Source of the DNA: Paracyclopina nana
Taxonomy: Eukaryota > Arthropoda > Copepoda > Cyclopoida > Cyclopettidae
NCBI GenBank assembly: GCA_019096065.1
Contig: JAGUCH010000002.1
Coordinates: 1,810,501 to 1,874,500, forward strand
Direction of reading: 5' to 3'
Length of the DNA: 64,000 bases
Shown here: positions 26,301 to 36,162 of the stretch, one piece after another
Layout of the letters: each line of letters begins with the position of its first letter
Numbering within the stretch: position 1 is the stretch's first letter
Notes under the pieces: generated by a model
Told to the model about the DNA's origin: nothing
Databases searched by the model: none
The model's input: the letters and a program-made list of their open reading frames with translations, nothing else
Program-made: the position numbers and the translations under genes

Positions 26301-28017
26301 CAATTCCACCACGGCTAGTTGGCCTGCTCCAATTGTGCCACTGAACAGCTCATTTGGCTCACAAATAGACTCATTAGTTAGCACCATGCCTTCCCTAGTC
26401 ACCTGGTGGAATCTGAGTCCATAGGTTGCACAAATTGGGCCCTCTAGCTTAGTGCAGACAAAGTTAGACATGCACACTGCTTCAGGGTTGAGCCATTCAA
26501 AGGTGAATTTAACCCTGCAAATGCCATCTTTGTCACACTTTCGAGCCCTCAGATCATTGGCCAATTGATACACTGTAACAGGGGAAGCCACAAATGGTTC
26601 TTTGCTCTCAACTAAAGCTTGAACATTCAAGGCTCCAGCTTCCTGAAAGCTACTATTTGCATGACTGCTCAATATGAGAGGCTGAATTTTGCTCTTACCA
26701 ATTCCCTGATAATGACATCAACTGGAGAATGAGCCGCAATGCTTTCATTGACAACTCTGATGGGAGCATCATCTGTTAGGTCACTATTGCACCAAGCAAA
26801 GCAAATCATGGCAGGTAGGCGTTTGCTTAAACTCATGTTGGACTTGTACTCCAGTTTGAGGCCCACACTTTCATCAGGCCTTTCCAAATTCCAATACTGC
26901 CTATTGTGCTTCTCATTGATTTCAGATGTTTGTTTGGGCTCTTGCTCAGCAATTCTGAATGCTTGCACATTAAAGTCATACTGGAGCCTTTGTGAATTGG
27001 GATCAAATCTGCTCTCAAGGCTGTGGCAGCCTATCATAGCTCTACATGGTTTTCTCCTAATCATGTCAAATTGCCACTCTAAAATGGTAGTGTTCATTTT
27101 GCCCTTGCATTTGTCATACAATGGCTCTCTCAGCCTGAACACAACTGTGGTCCACAGCTGCCTCACAATTGTCCTGGCATGCTCAGTATTTTCAACTGAG
27201 CAGTCATGTCTCAGCTCAATAATTGTGTACTTGTGGTTGACACTCTGAAAAAACTGAGCTCTAAGCCATCAGCTGACGCATAAATAAGGGAAATTAGCTC
27301 ACCCAAGTTTCCACAATAAGGCTTAAAATTAAGCTCAAAATGACGCTGACACTCAATTGATGTTTCATTTTTCACTATCTAAAAAATATTGATTTGGTGG
27401 ACATTGGAACTTTTTAAGAAATGAACATCTAGCTCTTGTTCCTTGGCTGACTTATTTGCAATCACTGAAGCTAATGAGCGTTTTCTGTATGGGAAGTCTA
27501 GACTAGTCAGCGTTTGCTAAGCATGCAAAATCTTGGAGGAATCGCCAAAATGCCTTCAAAAGGTGATGCACCAGATTAAAAAGAACTGAAAAGGGCTCAT
27601 TCCATTCAGGCCTCGAATTTTACAGATCATTAAAGCTTCATCTTTTTTTATGAAGTCTGGAATTTACACATTTCAACTCCAAGGTGAACTAACAGAGCAG
27701 AACTTATTTCATTTTCAATTGGCAGTAACTAATAGTCAATTAATGTATTTTAAGTGTATTTTAAGTTTGCTGTTCCTTTTTTGAAACTTACTTGTGTTAA
27801 ATGAATGCAAAAAAATTCTTCCTGTTTGGCACACTTTATGAATGTGATAAATTATAAATTTGATACTCACCATCCTGTACTCAAGCTTTTCGGCTTTTCC
27901 ATCCAGTTTCTCAGAACTATTGCAAGCTGAACATAAAATTATATGCGGGTTTTAACGCTGGATACGGTGTAATGCTAATGGCACTAGAAGTTTTATAAAA
28001 GGAGCATAAACTTTCAT
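17319..28017 (-). CDS. Giant secreted protein with 12 or more eight-cysteine repeats, interrupted by a foldback element
   Basis: Not a family I recognise. Eleven exons join in frame (27966-28017, 27871-27926, 27303-27378, 26699-27258, 26245-26642 plus 22377-22413, 21422-22327, 20941-21360, 19634-20890, 19122-19580, 18664-19071, 17319-18608) to about 1972 residues. A signal peptide (MKVYAPFIKLLVPLALH) is followed by a degenerate region, then at least twelve domains of about 105-125 residues. The consensus is ISPVKVYQ, two cysteines, a FxW core, a Cys pair, GNICGDYGL, a VC/IC, an LW(Y/H), and CYFWC: eight cysteines. There is no membrane segment, so it is probably extracellular. From the fourth exon on, introns are phase 0 and exons hold 1, 2 or 3 whole domains, implying exon duplication. 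The intron 19072-19121 has a CAG/GCAAGT donor. The fifth exon is split by a 3.8 kb element at 22414-26244; the two pieces (398 + 37 bp) still sum to a multiple of three. Confidence 0.75.
22414..26244. mobile_element. Foldback element 1 (3.8 kb, no coding capacity)
   Basis: The ends are inverted: AAAGGGGATCACCC at the left and GGGTGATCCCCTTT at the right. The inverted homology extends several hundred bases (GAGCACGGAGCG, ACATATACATACGGAC, then the TTTGAGCCCAAAAAAGTCG block). Inside the left arm, from about 23053 to 24690, are five tandem copies of a roughly 311 bp unit. Each contains the palindrome CTCAGCGCTGAG and the string CTGAGCCCTGAGCAGC. Two inverted copies lie at about 25330-25900. The centre (24700-25320) is a GGGACTTTTGCCCTTG minisatellite with a short unique core. 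No transposase is present, so it is nonautonomous. It lies in a coding exon of the eight-cysteine gene. No target-site duplication is visible. Confidence 0.85.
24700..25080. repeat. 16-18 bp minisatellite in the element 1 core
   Basis: About 20 imperfect copies of a unit close to GGGACTTTTGCCCTTG run through this stretch. A few inverted copies follow the unique core at about 25240-25320. The open frames on both strands that read as Pro/Leu/Gly-rich peptides are by-products of the repeat. Confidence 0.85.
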
Positions 28018-28444
28018 TTTTGAAGCATATAAAAGTATAAAACTACTAGAGTCTGCTTTCGTCCTTGCATTATGATAAATTAACATGCATAGCTAAAAGT
28101 AACCTTGACTCAAATAGCCAAGAAATTCTTTTTCTCTTGATTCTAGGATAAAAATAAATTGGCGGTAAAATGAGTTATTGCCCTCTCGTGCTCCAATTTA
28201 TGTTAGTTTCAAAAGAACTTTAACGAGGGGTTGCATTGATGGGTTTGTCAATGCTAATGATAAATCATCAACCATCAAATAGCCATAAAAAGCTCCTCAT
28301 TATTATAGTAATCAACTAAAATTGTTGTGAAGCTCATGGCTCTTTCCTTCAAAGACCCTTAGAGCTCTACCTTGTAATACATTTTCCACTTAATATGCCT
28401 CATACATATATTTAGTAAATGTTTCCATTCAGGCTCAAGTGGAA
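28018..28444. promoter_or_regulatory. Divergent promoter of the eight-cysteine gene and the Cys-loop receptor
   Basis: Only 427 bp separates the two opposing start codons, so both core promoters must lie here. TATAAA-like strings occur just upstream of 28017 on the minus side. No open frame is supported. Both products are predicted to enter the secretory pathway, so co-regulation is possible but not shown. Confidence 0.45.
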
Positions 28445-31102
28445 ATGCAACCCCAACTTCTGGTATGTTTTATTTTATCTTCTCTCTCATCTGCAACATT
28501 TGTCATAGACTTAAGCCAACACCAAGCTCCAAATGTTGACCAAGAAGTCACTCTCTTAACTAATTTAGAGGAAAAAGTTTCGATCAAAGGGGCCTGTGTG
28601 AGGTTCATATTGACAAAAGCTAGTACAGTCTTGCTCTTTGCCAGTCCAGACACCAGTTTCTTCCTTAGAATCTCCCACTCTAATGGATTCTTTGGAATCA
28701 ATGGGGTGCACAGCATTTTCCCTATTCCTGAACTTATCACACCTTGGACATATTATCACATGTGCTTCAGCCACAACACAACAAATTATGTGGTAATGGT
28801 TGAAGGCCAAACTTGGTATGAAAGCAAGCTTGAGGAGGGTGAAAAACTGGCCCAACCTATTGATTTGAGTGTCCTTAAGACAGGATTTCAGCCTTACATC
28901 CCTAGGTTTGACTCCCAGGCTGAAGCTTTCAATGGGAGGCTTACTTTGCTTGACATTTACAACAGATCTTTGAGTAAGGAGGAAATGAAGGGCATTACTA
29001 TTCCCTGCATAAGCCAACAATTTTCTGGAGTGACCTTAAATTGGTCTAGCCTGTCAAGAAAAAACTTCAGTCCTGAGAGCTCTGATGCAGTCATGGAAGT
29101 GAATATCACTGATACTTGTCGCCTAGCAAACAGCAATGCCAAACTCATTTCTATCCTTGAGACACCTCTGACTGCATTGCAAAAATGTCGAGCATTGGGA
29201 GCTTCAATGTTTATGCCTGAGTCAGTTGAGGATGTTTTTGATGTGACTGAGTCTGCATTCACTGAAACCATGCCAACATCTAATGTGTGTGCTGGCTTTG
29301 TATGGCTGCCCTTTTTCAAGCATGACTTGGGGGTAGTTGGACACCTGGACTCAAAATCTAATGTATCTGTGAATGAGTCCTACAAGCTATTGGATGTTGT
29401 TGACAATGGCAAACTTCTTCAGCAATGCTACAGGCACTCAAATGGAGGTCTATCTGTTGGTGATATTGAATGCTCCAAATCGTTTTGCTTCATTTGCAAA
29501 TGGGACACACTAACTGCATTTACACTCAAGGGCCTTGATAAAGGCTCATCAATTGAAACTCGTTATCTTTTGAAGCATGGATATCATAATGGGATGATTT
29601 GGTTTATTGGGTTCAATGAGAAACATTTCATTATCTATGAGCAAGAGAGGCTTGTTTGGCAGATTGTTGATCAGTACAACCATGATGACAGATCTTATGG
29701 AAAAGTGCTGGGTGAATTCAATCATCCTTCTCAAGCAATAGGATTGCCGATTGGCCTTCATGAATGGACCATCAAAGAAGAAAATAGCCCCAAGAATTTT
29801 TTCCTCAAATTCACTTCTGTAAGTTTAGTTACTATTACCTTGATGAAAAACGTGATTTGGTTTTTTTTTCAGTGCAGCAAAACAGAGTTCACTTGCAGTG
29901 ATGGAACTTGCATTGATGTATCATTGAGATGCAATGACTACTTTGATTGCTTGGATCGAAGTGATGAAAGCAATTGTCGTTCAATTATAATAAATAAGGA
30001 CAGATACAGAAAGCATTACCCTCCTTTGCACTACAACTCAACTATTGAAGTACAAGTTTCCATCTATTTGCTTGCTGTCAACAAAATAAATGAGTTGGAG
30101 ATGAAATTTACTCCCAAGTTCAGGATTCATTTGAGATGGTACGACTTTAGATTGAATTACATGAACTTGCTCCAAAATGAATCCAACACTGTGGAGAAGG
30201 ATCAGCAATTTGAGTTATGGACTCCATCATTGTATTTCCCAAACACAGATGACAATGATGAGATTGAAAATGATGATCAAGCCATGATAGAAATAAAGGC
30301 ACTTGGAATGGGCAAATTGAATGACCACATTTATGACTTGCATGAAGCTATGCTCTACAGGGGAGAGGAAAACCAGCTAACTTTTACTCGAGAGCTTGAA
30401 GTGGACTTGAGGTGTCCATATGATCTAAGGAATTATCCATTTGACACCCAAACATGCTCCATTCAATTGCAGACCCCTTTCAATTTGAGAAAGTACATCA
30501 AGTTAGATCCAGAAAAAGCAAAAATCATTGGAAAAACATCTTTGCCTCAATTCAACATTATTGGTAACTATGTCAATCCTACACTTTTAAAATACTTTGC
30601 TTTTTTACTTTTTACCACAGGTATCTACTTTTTTGCTAATGAGACTACACCTTATGCTCTTGAATGCAGGATACAACTTAAGCGCATTCCTTTGAATCAC
30701 TTGGCAACAACATATGCTCCTACACTTTGTATTTTAATAATGGCTCTCATTACTTTATTCATTGATGAGTCTCACTTTGAAGCAACTATCATGGTATCTC
30801 TGACAGCTATGCTTGTGATGTACACCTTGTTTCAAAGCATCTCAAACAATATGCCTTCAACAGCCTATTTGAAACTTTTAGACTTTTGGCTCATTTTTGG
30901 ACTGGTTATGCCTTTCATCATTTTTGTTGTGGAGGTGTCATGGGAATTGGGTGTTTCTGACAAATCTATTCAGCATTCTCAATCCAACCGAAAACAAAAA
31001 TTTGCCATAAAACAGCTAACTAAGTTTGGCATCCCAGCTTTCACATTGGGATTCATCATTGCCTACATCCTTGTTGTATGGTCCATTGAGGTTCAAATGT
31101 GA
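28445..31102 (+). CDS. Cys-loop ligand-gated ion channel with pentraxin-like, C-type-lectin-like and LDL-A modules
   Basis: Three exons (28445-29818, 29873-30563, 30621-31102) give 848 residues. Both introns (54 and 57 bp) are multiples of three without stops, so the genomic frame stays open and would mislead an automatic call; the GT-AG ends and family alignment show they are introns. After a signal peptide come a concanavalin/pentraxin-like domain (about 30-190, WTYYHMCFSH), a C-type-lectin-like domain (about 235-345, ending CSKSFCFICKW), an LDL-receptor class A module (459-493, CSDGTCIDVSLRCNDYFDC), and a pentameric channel. The Cys-loop CPYDLRNYPFDTQTC has the canonical 13-residue spacing. 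Four membrane helices follow (ALITLFI, SLTAMLVMYTLF, FGLVMPFIIFVV, IIAYILVVW) with a short M3-M4 loop. There is no PAR motif before M2, so anion selectivity is not indicated. The ligand is unknown. Confidence 0.85.
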   Translation: MQPQLLVCFILSSLSSATFVIDLSQHQAPNVDQEVTLLTNLEEKVSIKGACVRFILTKASTVLLFASPDTSFFLRISHSNGFFGINGVHSIFPIPELITPWTYYHMCFSHNTTNYVVMVEGQTWYESKLEEGEKLAQPIDLSVLKTGFQPYIPRFDSQAEAFNGRLTLLDIYNRSLSKEEMKGITIPCISQQFSGVTLNWSSLSRKNFSPESSDAVMEVNITDTCRLANSNAKLISILETPLTALQKCRALGASMFMPESVEDVFDVTESAFTETMPTSNVCAGFVWLPFFKHDLGVVGHLDSKSNVSVNESYKLLDVVDNGKLLQQCYRHSNGGLSVGDIECSKSFCFICKWDTLTAFTLKGLDKGSSIETRYLLKHGYHNGMIWFIGFNEKHFIIYEQERLVWQIVDQYNHDDRSYGKVLGEFNHPSQAIGLPIGLHEWTIKEENSPKNFFLKFTSVSLVTITLMKNVIWFFFQCSKTEFTCSDGTCIDVSLRCNDYFDCLDRSDESNCRSIIINKDRYRKHYPPLHYNSTIEVQVSIYLLAVNKINELEMKFTPKFRIHLRWYDFRLNYMNLLQNESNTVEKDQQFELWTPSLYFPNTDDNDEIENDDQAMIEIKALGMGKLNDHIYDLHEAMLYRGEENQLTFTRELEVDLRCPYDLRNYPFDTQTCSIQLQTPFNLRKYIKLDPEKAKIIGKTSLPQFNIIGNYVNPTLLKYFAFLLFTTGIYFFANETTPYALECRIQLKRIPLNHLATTYAPTLCILIMALITLFIDESHFEATIMVSLTAMLVMYTLFQSISNNMPSTAYLKLLDFWLIFGLVMPFIIFVVEVSWELGVSDKSIQHSQSNRKQKFAIKQLTKFGIPAFTLGFIIAYILVVWSIEVQM

Positions 31103-31211
31103 AGCATGTCTTTTTCTGCATTTAAATGTACACAGTTCATTTATTTGATATAGTATTGAAATGGTAATGCTAAACAGCAGCTGATCTAATGTATTTCTCT
31201 AAAGCACTCTG

Positions 31212-31217
31212 AATAAA
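31212..31217 (+). promoter_or_regulatory. Poly(A) signal of the Cys-loop receptor gene
   Basis: AATAAA about 110 bp after the stop codon, followed by AT-rich sequence. Confidence 0.55.
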
Positions 31218-31342
31218 AGGAATTAATTATTACTTGATAAACAACACATGCTACTATTAGGTGGCATCTTAAATACTCTAATATTATGTGCACAATAGCA
31301 TGATGTACAAAGAGAAAGCCATATGGGATCCTAAATGCCGCA

Positions 31343-31821
31343 ATGGACATAGGAAAGCTTCTTCTTCTTCTGTGCTGTGGCCTAGTTTTCGCAGAGGAAA
31401 GCTTGGCAACAACAGCTGATTTTCATCACTGCAGTGAAGAAAACACCTAAAATCATGTTCAACCACCAAGAATCCTCCTGGTCTACTGCAGGTATTTCAA
31501 ACTAAAAATCAAGCCTCTTCAAAGCTAGCTAATCCACATTTAGTTCCAGATGCAGCCACAGATCAGGAGACCATTTCAACTTTAAGAAATAGGTTGAAAA
31601 CTATGAAAGAGATTTTTGGTGAAGAAATTGATGTCACTGACACTGCCAAGAGGAAGCGAGCTGCCAGGAGAAGAAACGGGTGCATAGACAATATAATAGA
31701 TGGAAGTTTTATGGGATTGGTTTTGGCTGTTTGCTTGCTCATGGTTCTGGGAGCAGCCTTCTTTGCCTACAAAAATCTCTACTTTGCTCTCATGAAGAAA
31801 GTTTTCCCAGACAGCTCTTAG
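31343..31821 (+). CDS. Small single-pass membrane protein
   Basis: Two exons (31343-31433 and 31544-31821, phase 1) join to 122 residues. A signal peptide (MDIGKLLLLLCCGLVFAEE) is followed by a short ectodomain with one Cys and a helical stretch ending in the basic run KRKRAARRR. Then comes one hydrophobic helix (MGLVLAVCLLMVLGAAFFAY) and a short tail. The basic run before the helix could be a furin-type cleavage site. Without the splice the first frame stops early; with it the frame is continuous. The family is unknown. It sits 240 bp downstream of the Cys-loop receptor in the same direction, so an accessory role is conceivable but unsupported. Confidence 0.65.
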
Positions 31822-31927
31822 AGTGAAAGGAAAACTGAGTGCCAAACAACCTAATTTTCATGTTGTTTTTTCTAAATTCCAACCTTTGCATGAATACACA
31901 ACAAATTGGATAAGAGTTGGGACTGTG

Positions 31928-31933
31928 TTTATT
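31928..31933 (-). promoter_or_regulatory. Poly(A) signal of the CAP gene
   Basis: AATAAA on the minus strand, one base after the TAA stop of the CAP protein gene. Confidence 0.6.
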
Positions 31934-31934
31934 G

Positions 31935-32963
31935 TTAAGTGTCTCTGCAAAGAAATTGTTGAGTGCATTTAGAATGTGAAGGGCATCTGCTGCAAGGATT
32001 TCCAAGGATATAAATGGACTTTGTCTGCAAAGGCCTCACATAGACATTTCCACCTGGGCCATAATTACAGGCCAAATTTCTGGTCCACATTCTGCCATCA
32101 TAAATCTCAATCATGCCACAGCCAACCTGCATTGAAACATTGCTAATTTGGCTAAGTAAACAGAAATAAAGCTAATAGTGGTGAGCACTTGGTTAGTTTC
32201 TGCCCAAATTAAAGCAGTGAAGTGGCCAGTAATTGGTAGAGCAGAACTTGTGGGCTTGTAAGGGCTAACAAAGCTCACAGGAAAATGAGAGGCTTCTTCA
32301 TACCAAGCCTTGATTGCATTGTCAAAGGGCATCCTATTGGGCTTGTCTGACATGGACTCTGAATACAAATTCTGACCCACTGTATCAAATGGAGGCAAGG
32401 CTCTGTTCTCTCTTGCATCATGCTCAAAAACACATTGGTTAATCCAGTTTTGAGCCAATGTGGCCAGGTCAGGATTCCATGAGATCTCCTGCATATTTGC
32501 TGCCCTGGGAAAAGATTCATTTTCCAGGCCTGTAGCTCCTCCTGTGGCTACCTATAAAAATATCTGTAGATATATCATAGAATTTGAAAAAGTATCTCAT
32601 CACTATTGATCTTATTTCATTATGTAGATTCAAGATTATGCTGACATCCTCTTCACTTGATGATATGGGCATTTGAGTAACTTTTTTGAATAGCTTGCAT
32701 GCAGCTCCCATATTGGTTAAACATGCTGAATGGTTTATGGATACTTCACAGTTGATTTTAGCCAGTTGTGACTCGCGTTGATGGTGATGATTGGCACTCG
32801 GTGTGGCATTTGAGAGCAGAAAAATTGACGTTTTTGGCTTACAAGCACATTTTCTAACAGATCATACTATTTTAATGAGTTTTCTTCTTACCTTATTTGA
32901 CGAGGAAGAGCAAGGCTTTGAAAATGGAATATTTGCTAAGAGCAAAAAGTAAATACAGAACAT
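31935..32963 (-). CDS. Secreted CAP-superfamily protein (SCP/antigen 5 type)
   Basis: Four exons (32892-32963, 32604-32771, 32189-32551, 31935-32126) join in phase 0 to 264 residues. A signal peptide (MFCIYFLLLANIPFS) opens the protein. The CAP fold follows: ILNLHNEIRS, AANMQEISWNPDLATLAQNW with CVFEHD, VGQNLYSES, GHFTALIWAETNQVGCGM, and LACNYGPGGNVYVRP. These include the His and Glu/His cavity residues of the family. The sequence resembles the arthropod antigen-5/SCP group. CAP proteins are secreted and bind sterols or lipids; their roles vary. The first exon is the least certain: its acceptor at 32772 lacks a good pyrimidine tract. The start codon lies 36 bp downstream of the NUDT22 stop on the same strand, an operon-like spacing. 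Confidence 0.82.
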
Positions 32964-32998
32964 ATTCGAAGTGTCTGACTTCAAAAGAGTGTACTATT

Positions 32999-33004
32999 TT
33001 TATT
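32999..33004 (-). promoter_or_regulatory. Poly(A) signal overlapping the NUDT22 stop codon
   Basis: AATAAA on the minus strand contains the TAA stop of NUDT22 and lies 36 bp before the CAP start codon. Confidence 0.55.
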
Positions 33005-34106
33005 GTTCACCTTGTAAATACAAATGTAATAGTCTAAGGCCACCAGTGGCATGTTGTGTTAGTTTCATTTGCAAGTCTTCTGGAATCGACCAGGATTTTA
33101 TCACAGATTTCTCTATGAAAATTAGCTGAGTTGATTCATCAGCTTCTGCTTGCTGTCCACTGTTATACCTAAAAATATCATACTATCTAGCAAAAGAAAT
33201 GATGAAATCATCTTTTTTTTAATGCACCTATCTTTAACTTGGTCCTTTGAAATGCTTAAGTTGATCAAAAAGTCCAGTCCACATCGACCTCCAGCATCTT
33301 TGACATTCCGGATGAGCCCCAGTAGATGCACATTTAATTGCTCATCAAGTCCAACATTGATCTCATCTCTGAGTTCATTTTGAGGAGAGCTGAAAATCTC
33401 GTCTAAAACTGCATCCGGATCAAGATCTTGATACAAGGACAAGTTCAAGTCCTTTGGCTTTAGGCCAAGCACCAAATCTGGTTCAGGGTGTCCTCCAGGC
33501 CTGTCAATTTGGCCAGGAGATTCACCTGTCCAGTTGGCTCTTTTCATAAGTATAACAAAGTCATCACTAGTCACAGCAATAGCTCCAACTCCAATGCAAT
33601 TGCTAAAAAATGCAAAAGGGTCTGGAAATCCTGGAGTTACCTTTTCAGCCTTCAATTTGGCTTCCAAGATCAGTTCCTGAGCTCTAGGGTAGTAATGAGT
33701 GCCAAGTAAATCCTAACATTAAAGAAAACTAAAAAAATTTCATTGAGTACTTTTATTTTTGACTACCTTGTAAGAGGTGATTCCAACTTGAAGATGGACA
33801 GGATTTGGAAGTTCAGGCAGAAGTTGAAATTTGGCCAGCCTAAACTTTGAAGCATTGTAAATGCGAGCATTATTTGAAACCCTTTCTTTCCAATTTTGCT
33901 CTATAAAAGCTTCTAGATCGGCTTGACACGTGGACTCTTTGTTCCTATCATGCTTGAACACATGATAATCTATTGAAACATCCGACTTTTGGGCTAAATT
34001 TCCATTTGCCAATCTAGCCAAAGTCACTTCAATTCTATCTAGGTGCTAAATCGTAAAAGATATACTGATTACATTAGAGTAAATGTAAATCAAAATAATT
34101 TACCAT
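33000..34106 (-). CDS. NUDT22: NUDT22-like UDP-sugar diphosphatase
   Basis: Four exons (34104-34106, 33767-34045, 33228-33712, 33000-33168) give 311 residues, close to the roughly 300 of vertebrate NUDT22, which hydrolyses UDP-glucose and UDP-galactose. Shared blocks are ASKFRLAKFQLLPELP, LQVGITSYKDLLGT, CIGVGAIAVTSDDFVILMKR, PGGHPEPD, and the Nudix helix EIFSSPQNELRDEINV, whose ELRDE carries the metal-binding glutamates. The C-terminal GGLRLLHLY also matches the family. The start ATG is predicted to sit alone at the end of the first exon, split from the rest by a 58 bp intron. The upstream frame is closed by a stop, which forces this choice, though an untranslated exon with a different start cannot be ruled out. 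Confidence 0.85.
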
Positions 34107-34434
34107 GTCTAACTGCAGCGCACAGCCATTCAATTATACCATGTTTTTCAGTTTAATGTTGACAGTAGTTCACTTGTGCAGGCACAGCAGTGAAGGCAGA
34201 GTGACCAGAAAGAATTGAAAAGGCTAGTTTAGATTATCAAAAAGAGCCTTTTATTTTGCACTCTTCCAATCATAGTGATATATGAATTCAAGGAGCTTGT
34301 CGGCATTTTTTAATTACATTCTGTGTGAATTGGTTTTAATGAACTGGATTATCATATTCATATACAGTATATATCATCATATTCATTGTAGTTCAGATTT
34401 TTCTTCATTTGGTATTTGCAATCTGATTTGTAGT

Positions 34435-34663
34435 TTAGGCCTGGTTCACCTGCGATATTATGACCAAAATATCGAGCGATATTATGCTGATATTTGCAAA
34501 TATCAGGTACTTCCAAAATATTTTTTTAGATTTTCTCTTCGGATTCGGTCTTTTGGTACCAAAAGCCATCCTACAACAGCATCTAATTTCTCAGTTTCTC
34601 AGTATTTCGCTCCGATATTTTGTCAAAATATCAGATATTATGAGCAGGTGAACCATGCCTTAA
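34435..34663. mobile_element. MITE copy A (229 bp)
   Basis: Begins TTAGGCCTGGTTCACCTGC and ends GCAGGTGAACCATGCCTTAA, imperfect inverted ends followed inward by inverted ATATTATGA/TCATAATAT-type sequence. It is nearly identical in sequence and identical in length to the copy at 35129-35357. The TTA/TTAA edges hint at a TTAA target (piggyBac-like), which is inference. Confidence 0.75.
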
Positions 34664-35128
34664 TTTACTTCCGCATATTGGACGAGCTACATGCGCCCAT
34701 TTTCATTTGGCTTATGAGGGTAATAAGGTTTTGGGTTGATTTTAAAATCGAATTGATTCAGGATTTTGAAAGTTGAATCGCCTGGATTTTAAGATCGAAC
34801 TGAAAAAAAACTGGGCAATTAGATCGTGCGTGAAAATATAAATTGAAACAGCAGTAGTATTTCCAAAATGCCTACATTTTATAGTTGTTATCACCTAAAC
34901 TGTCATTGGGATCGTGAAAGTAGAATAAGAGTAGAGGTCACCTTCATCGTAGATCTTGCAACTTATAATATCAAGACTTTTCAACAATTACTGTGGCCTC
35001 TTGGATGAACTCGTTTTAACTATTTTTTCAAAGGTTTATTTAGCTTGTTAATCACGAAAAAAACTTAGCAGTTCAATGAAAAAAATGCCCATTTAAAAAC
35101 TTGTTTTTGTCTAAAAGTGGTTGCAAAC

Positions 35129-35357
35129 TTAGGCCTGGTTCACCTGCGATATTATGATCAAAATATCGAGCGATATTATGCTGATATTTGCAAATATGAG
35201 GTACTTCCAAAATCATTTTTCAGATTTTTTCTTCGGATTCGGTCTTTTGGTACCAAAAGCCATCCTACTACAGTATCTAAATTCTCAGTTTCTCAGTATT
35301 TCGCTCAGATATTTTGACAAAATATCAGATATTATAAGCAGGTGAACCATGCCTTAA
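35129..35357. mobile_element. MITE copy B (229 bp)
   Basis: Same length, ends and orientation as copy A about 700 bp to the left, with only scattered substitutions. It has no coding capacity. Confidence 0.75.
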
Positions 35358-36162
35358 AGATGCCCCTTGCAACTTGTTTTGGCACAACATGAAGTAGGAA
35401 CTGACATTCAAAAGTACGTTTCTTTAAAAGTACTGGTCAATGTCAGGACATTTAGCTTTGCAGCAAATGAAATGAGATAGCGTTGCTAAAAATCAGTTCC
35501 AAAACTGCCTAAAAGGCTGGCCTACGCAAGCAGAATTCCAGCGCCTACTTTTTACCACACGGTTTTCCTTTACTTTACTATAAGCCATATTTCATCTATT
35601 ATTTGGTAATTTTACCCAAAAATAAAGGGCTCCTCAAGTTCTACCAATTTTATGCGAAAAATACTGGTCGTTACTAAGGCAAAAATTGCATATGTAGGGT
35701 GATATTTCTTTTGAAGACAAAATCAAAAAGTATTAGTAACTCGATATAGCTACTGGATGCCTCATCGTAAGTAGTTAATTGAGAGCGGTTACCTCAATTC
35801 AAACTTGTTTAGTTTTAGTAGGCATAATTTGGTTTTCTTATTCATTCTATGCTGTCCACAAAGGTATTAAATTAACGACTGCGCAAAACTTTGAATGAGA
35901 TTTGCTAAGCATGATCGCTGGGCCTTTTTCCATCCAATAAGAAAATGTTTTTTACCTCCATTCTTCATGGAAAAATAAGATAAGAAAGACTTGATCCTGC
36001 GTAAGCTTTATTTCGCAGAAAATATTTTCTCTAACCTCAACTTACCTAGCTGCATTGTATACAAATAGATATTAAGATCAAATGCACTTTTTATTGAACA
36101 GGTGCACCATACGAAAATACTCAGTATTTAGGCTCAAGCCATGGAAGGTGCAAAATGTGTTG

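Larger units (their letters stand above)
34107..36138. other. Intergenic region with two 229 bp MITE copies
   Basis: This AT-rich stretch of 2.0 kb lies between NUDT22 and the broken pathogen-related gene. Apart from the two MITE copies described separately I see no supported gene; the short frames here fall mostly inside the MITEs. Confidence 0.5.

Noticed and set aside
26055..26318. Plus-strand frame MQLSYTPHFDDFFG also seen at 50137-50487
   Set aside because: It is part of the terminal inverted arm of the foldback elements and is not maintained as a full frame in all four arms.
34282..35345. Plus-strand frames of 60-164 codons
   Set aside because: They run through the two 229 bp MITE copies and repeat the same peptide; there is no other support.
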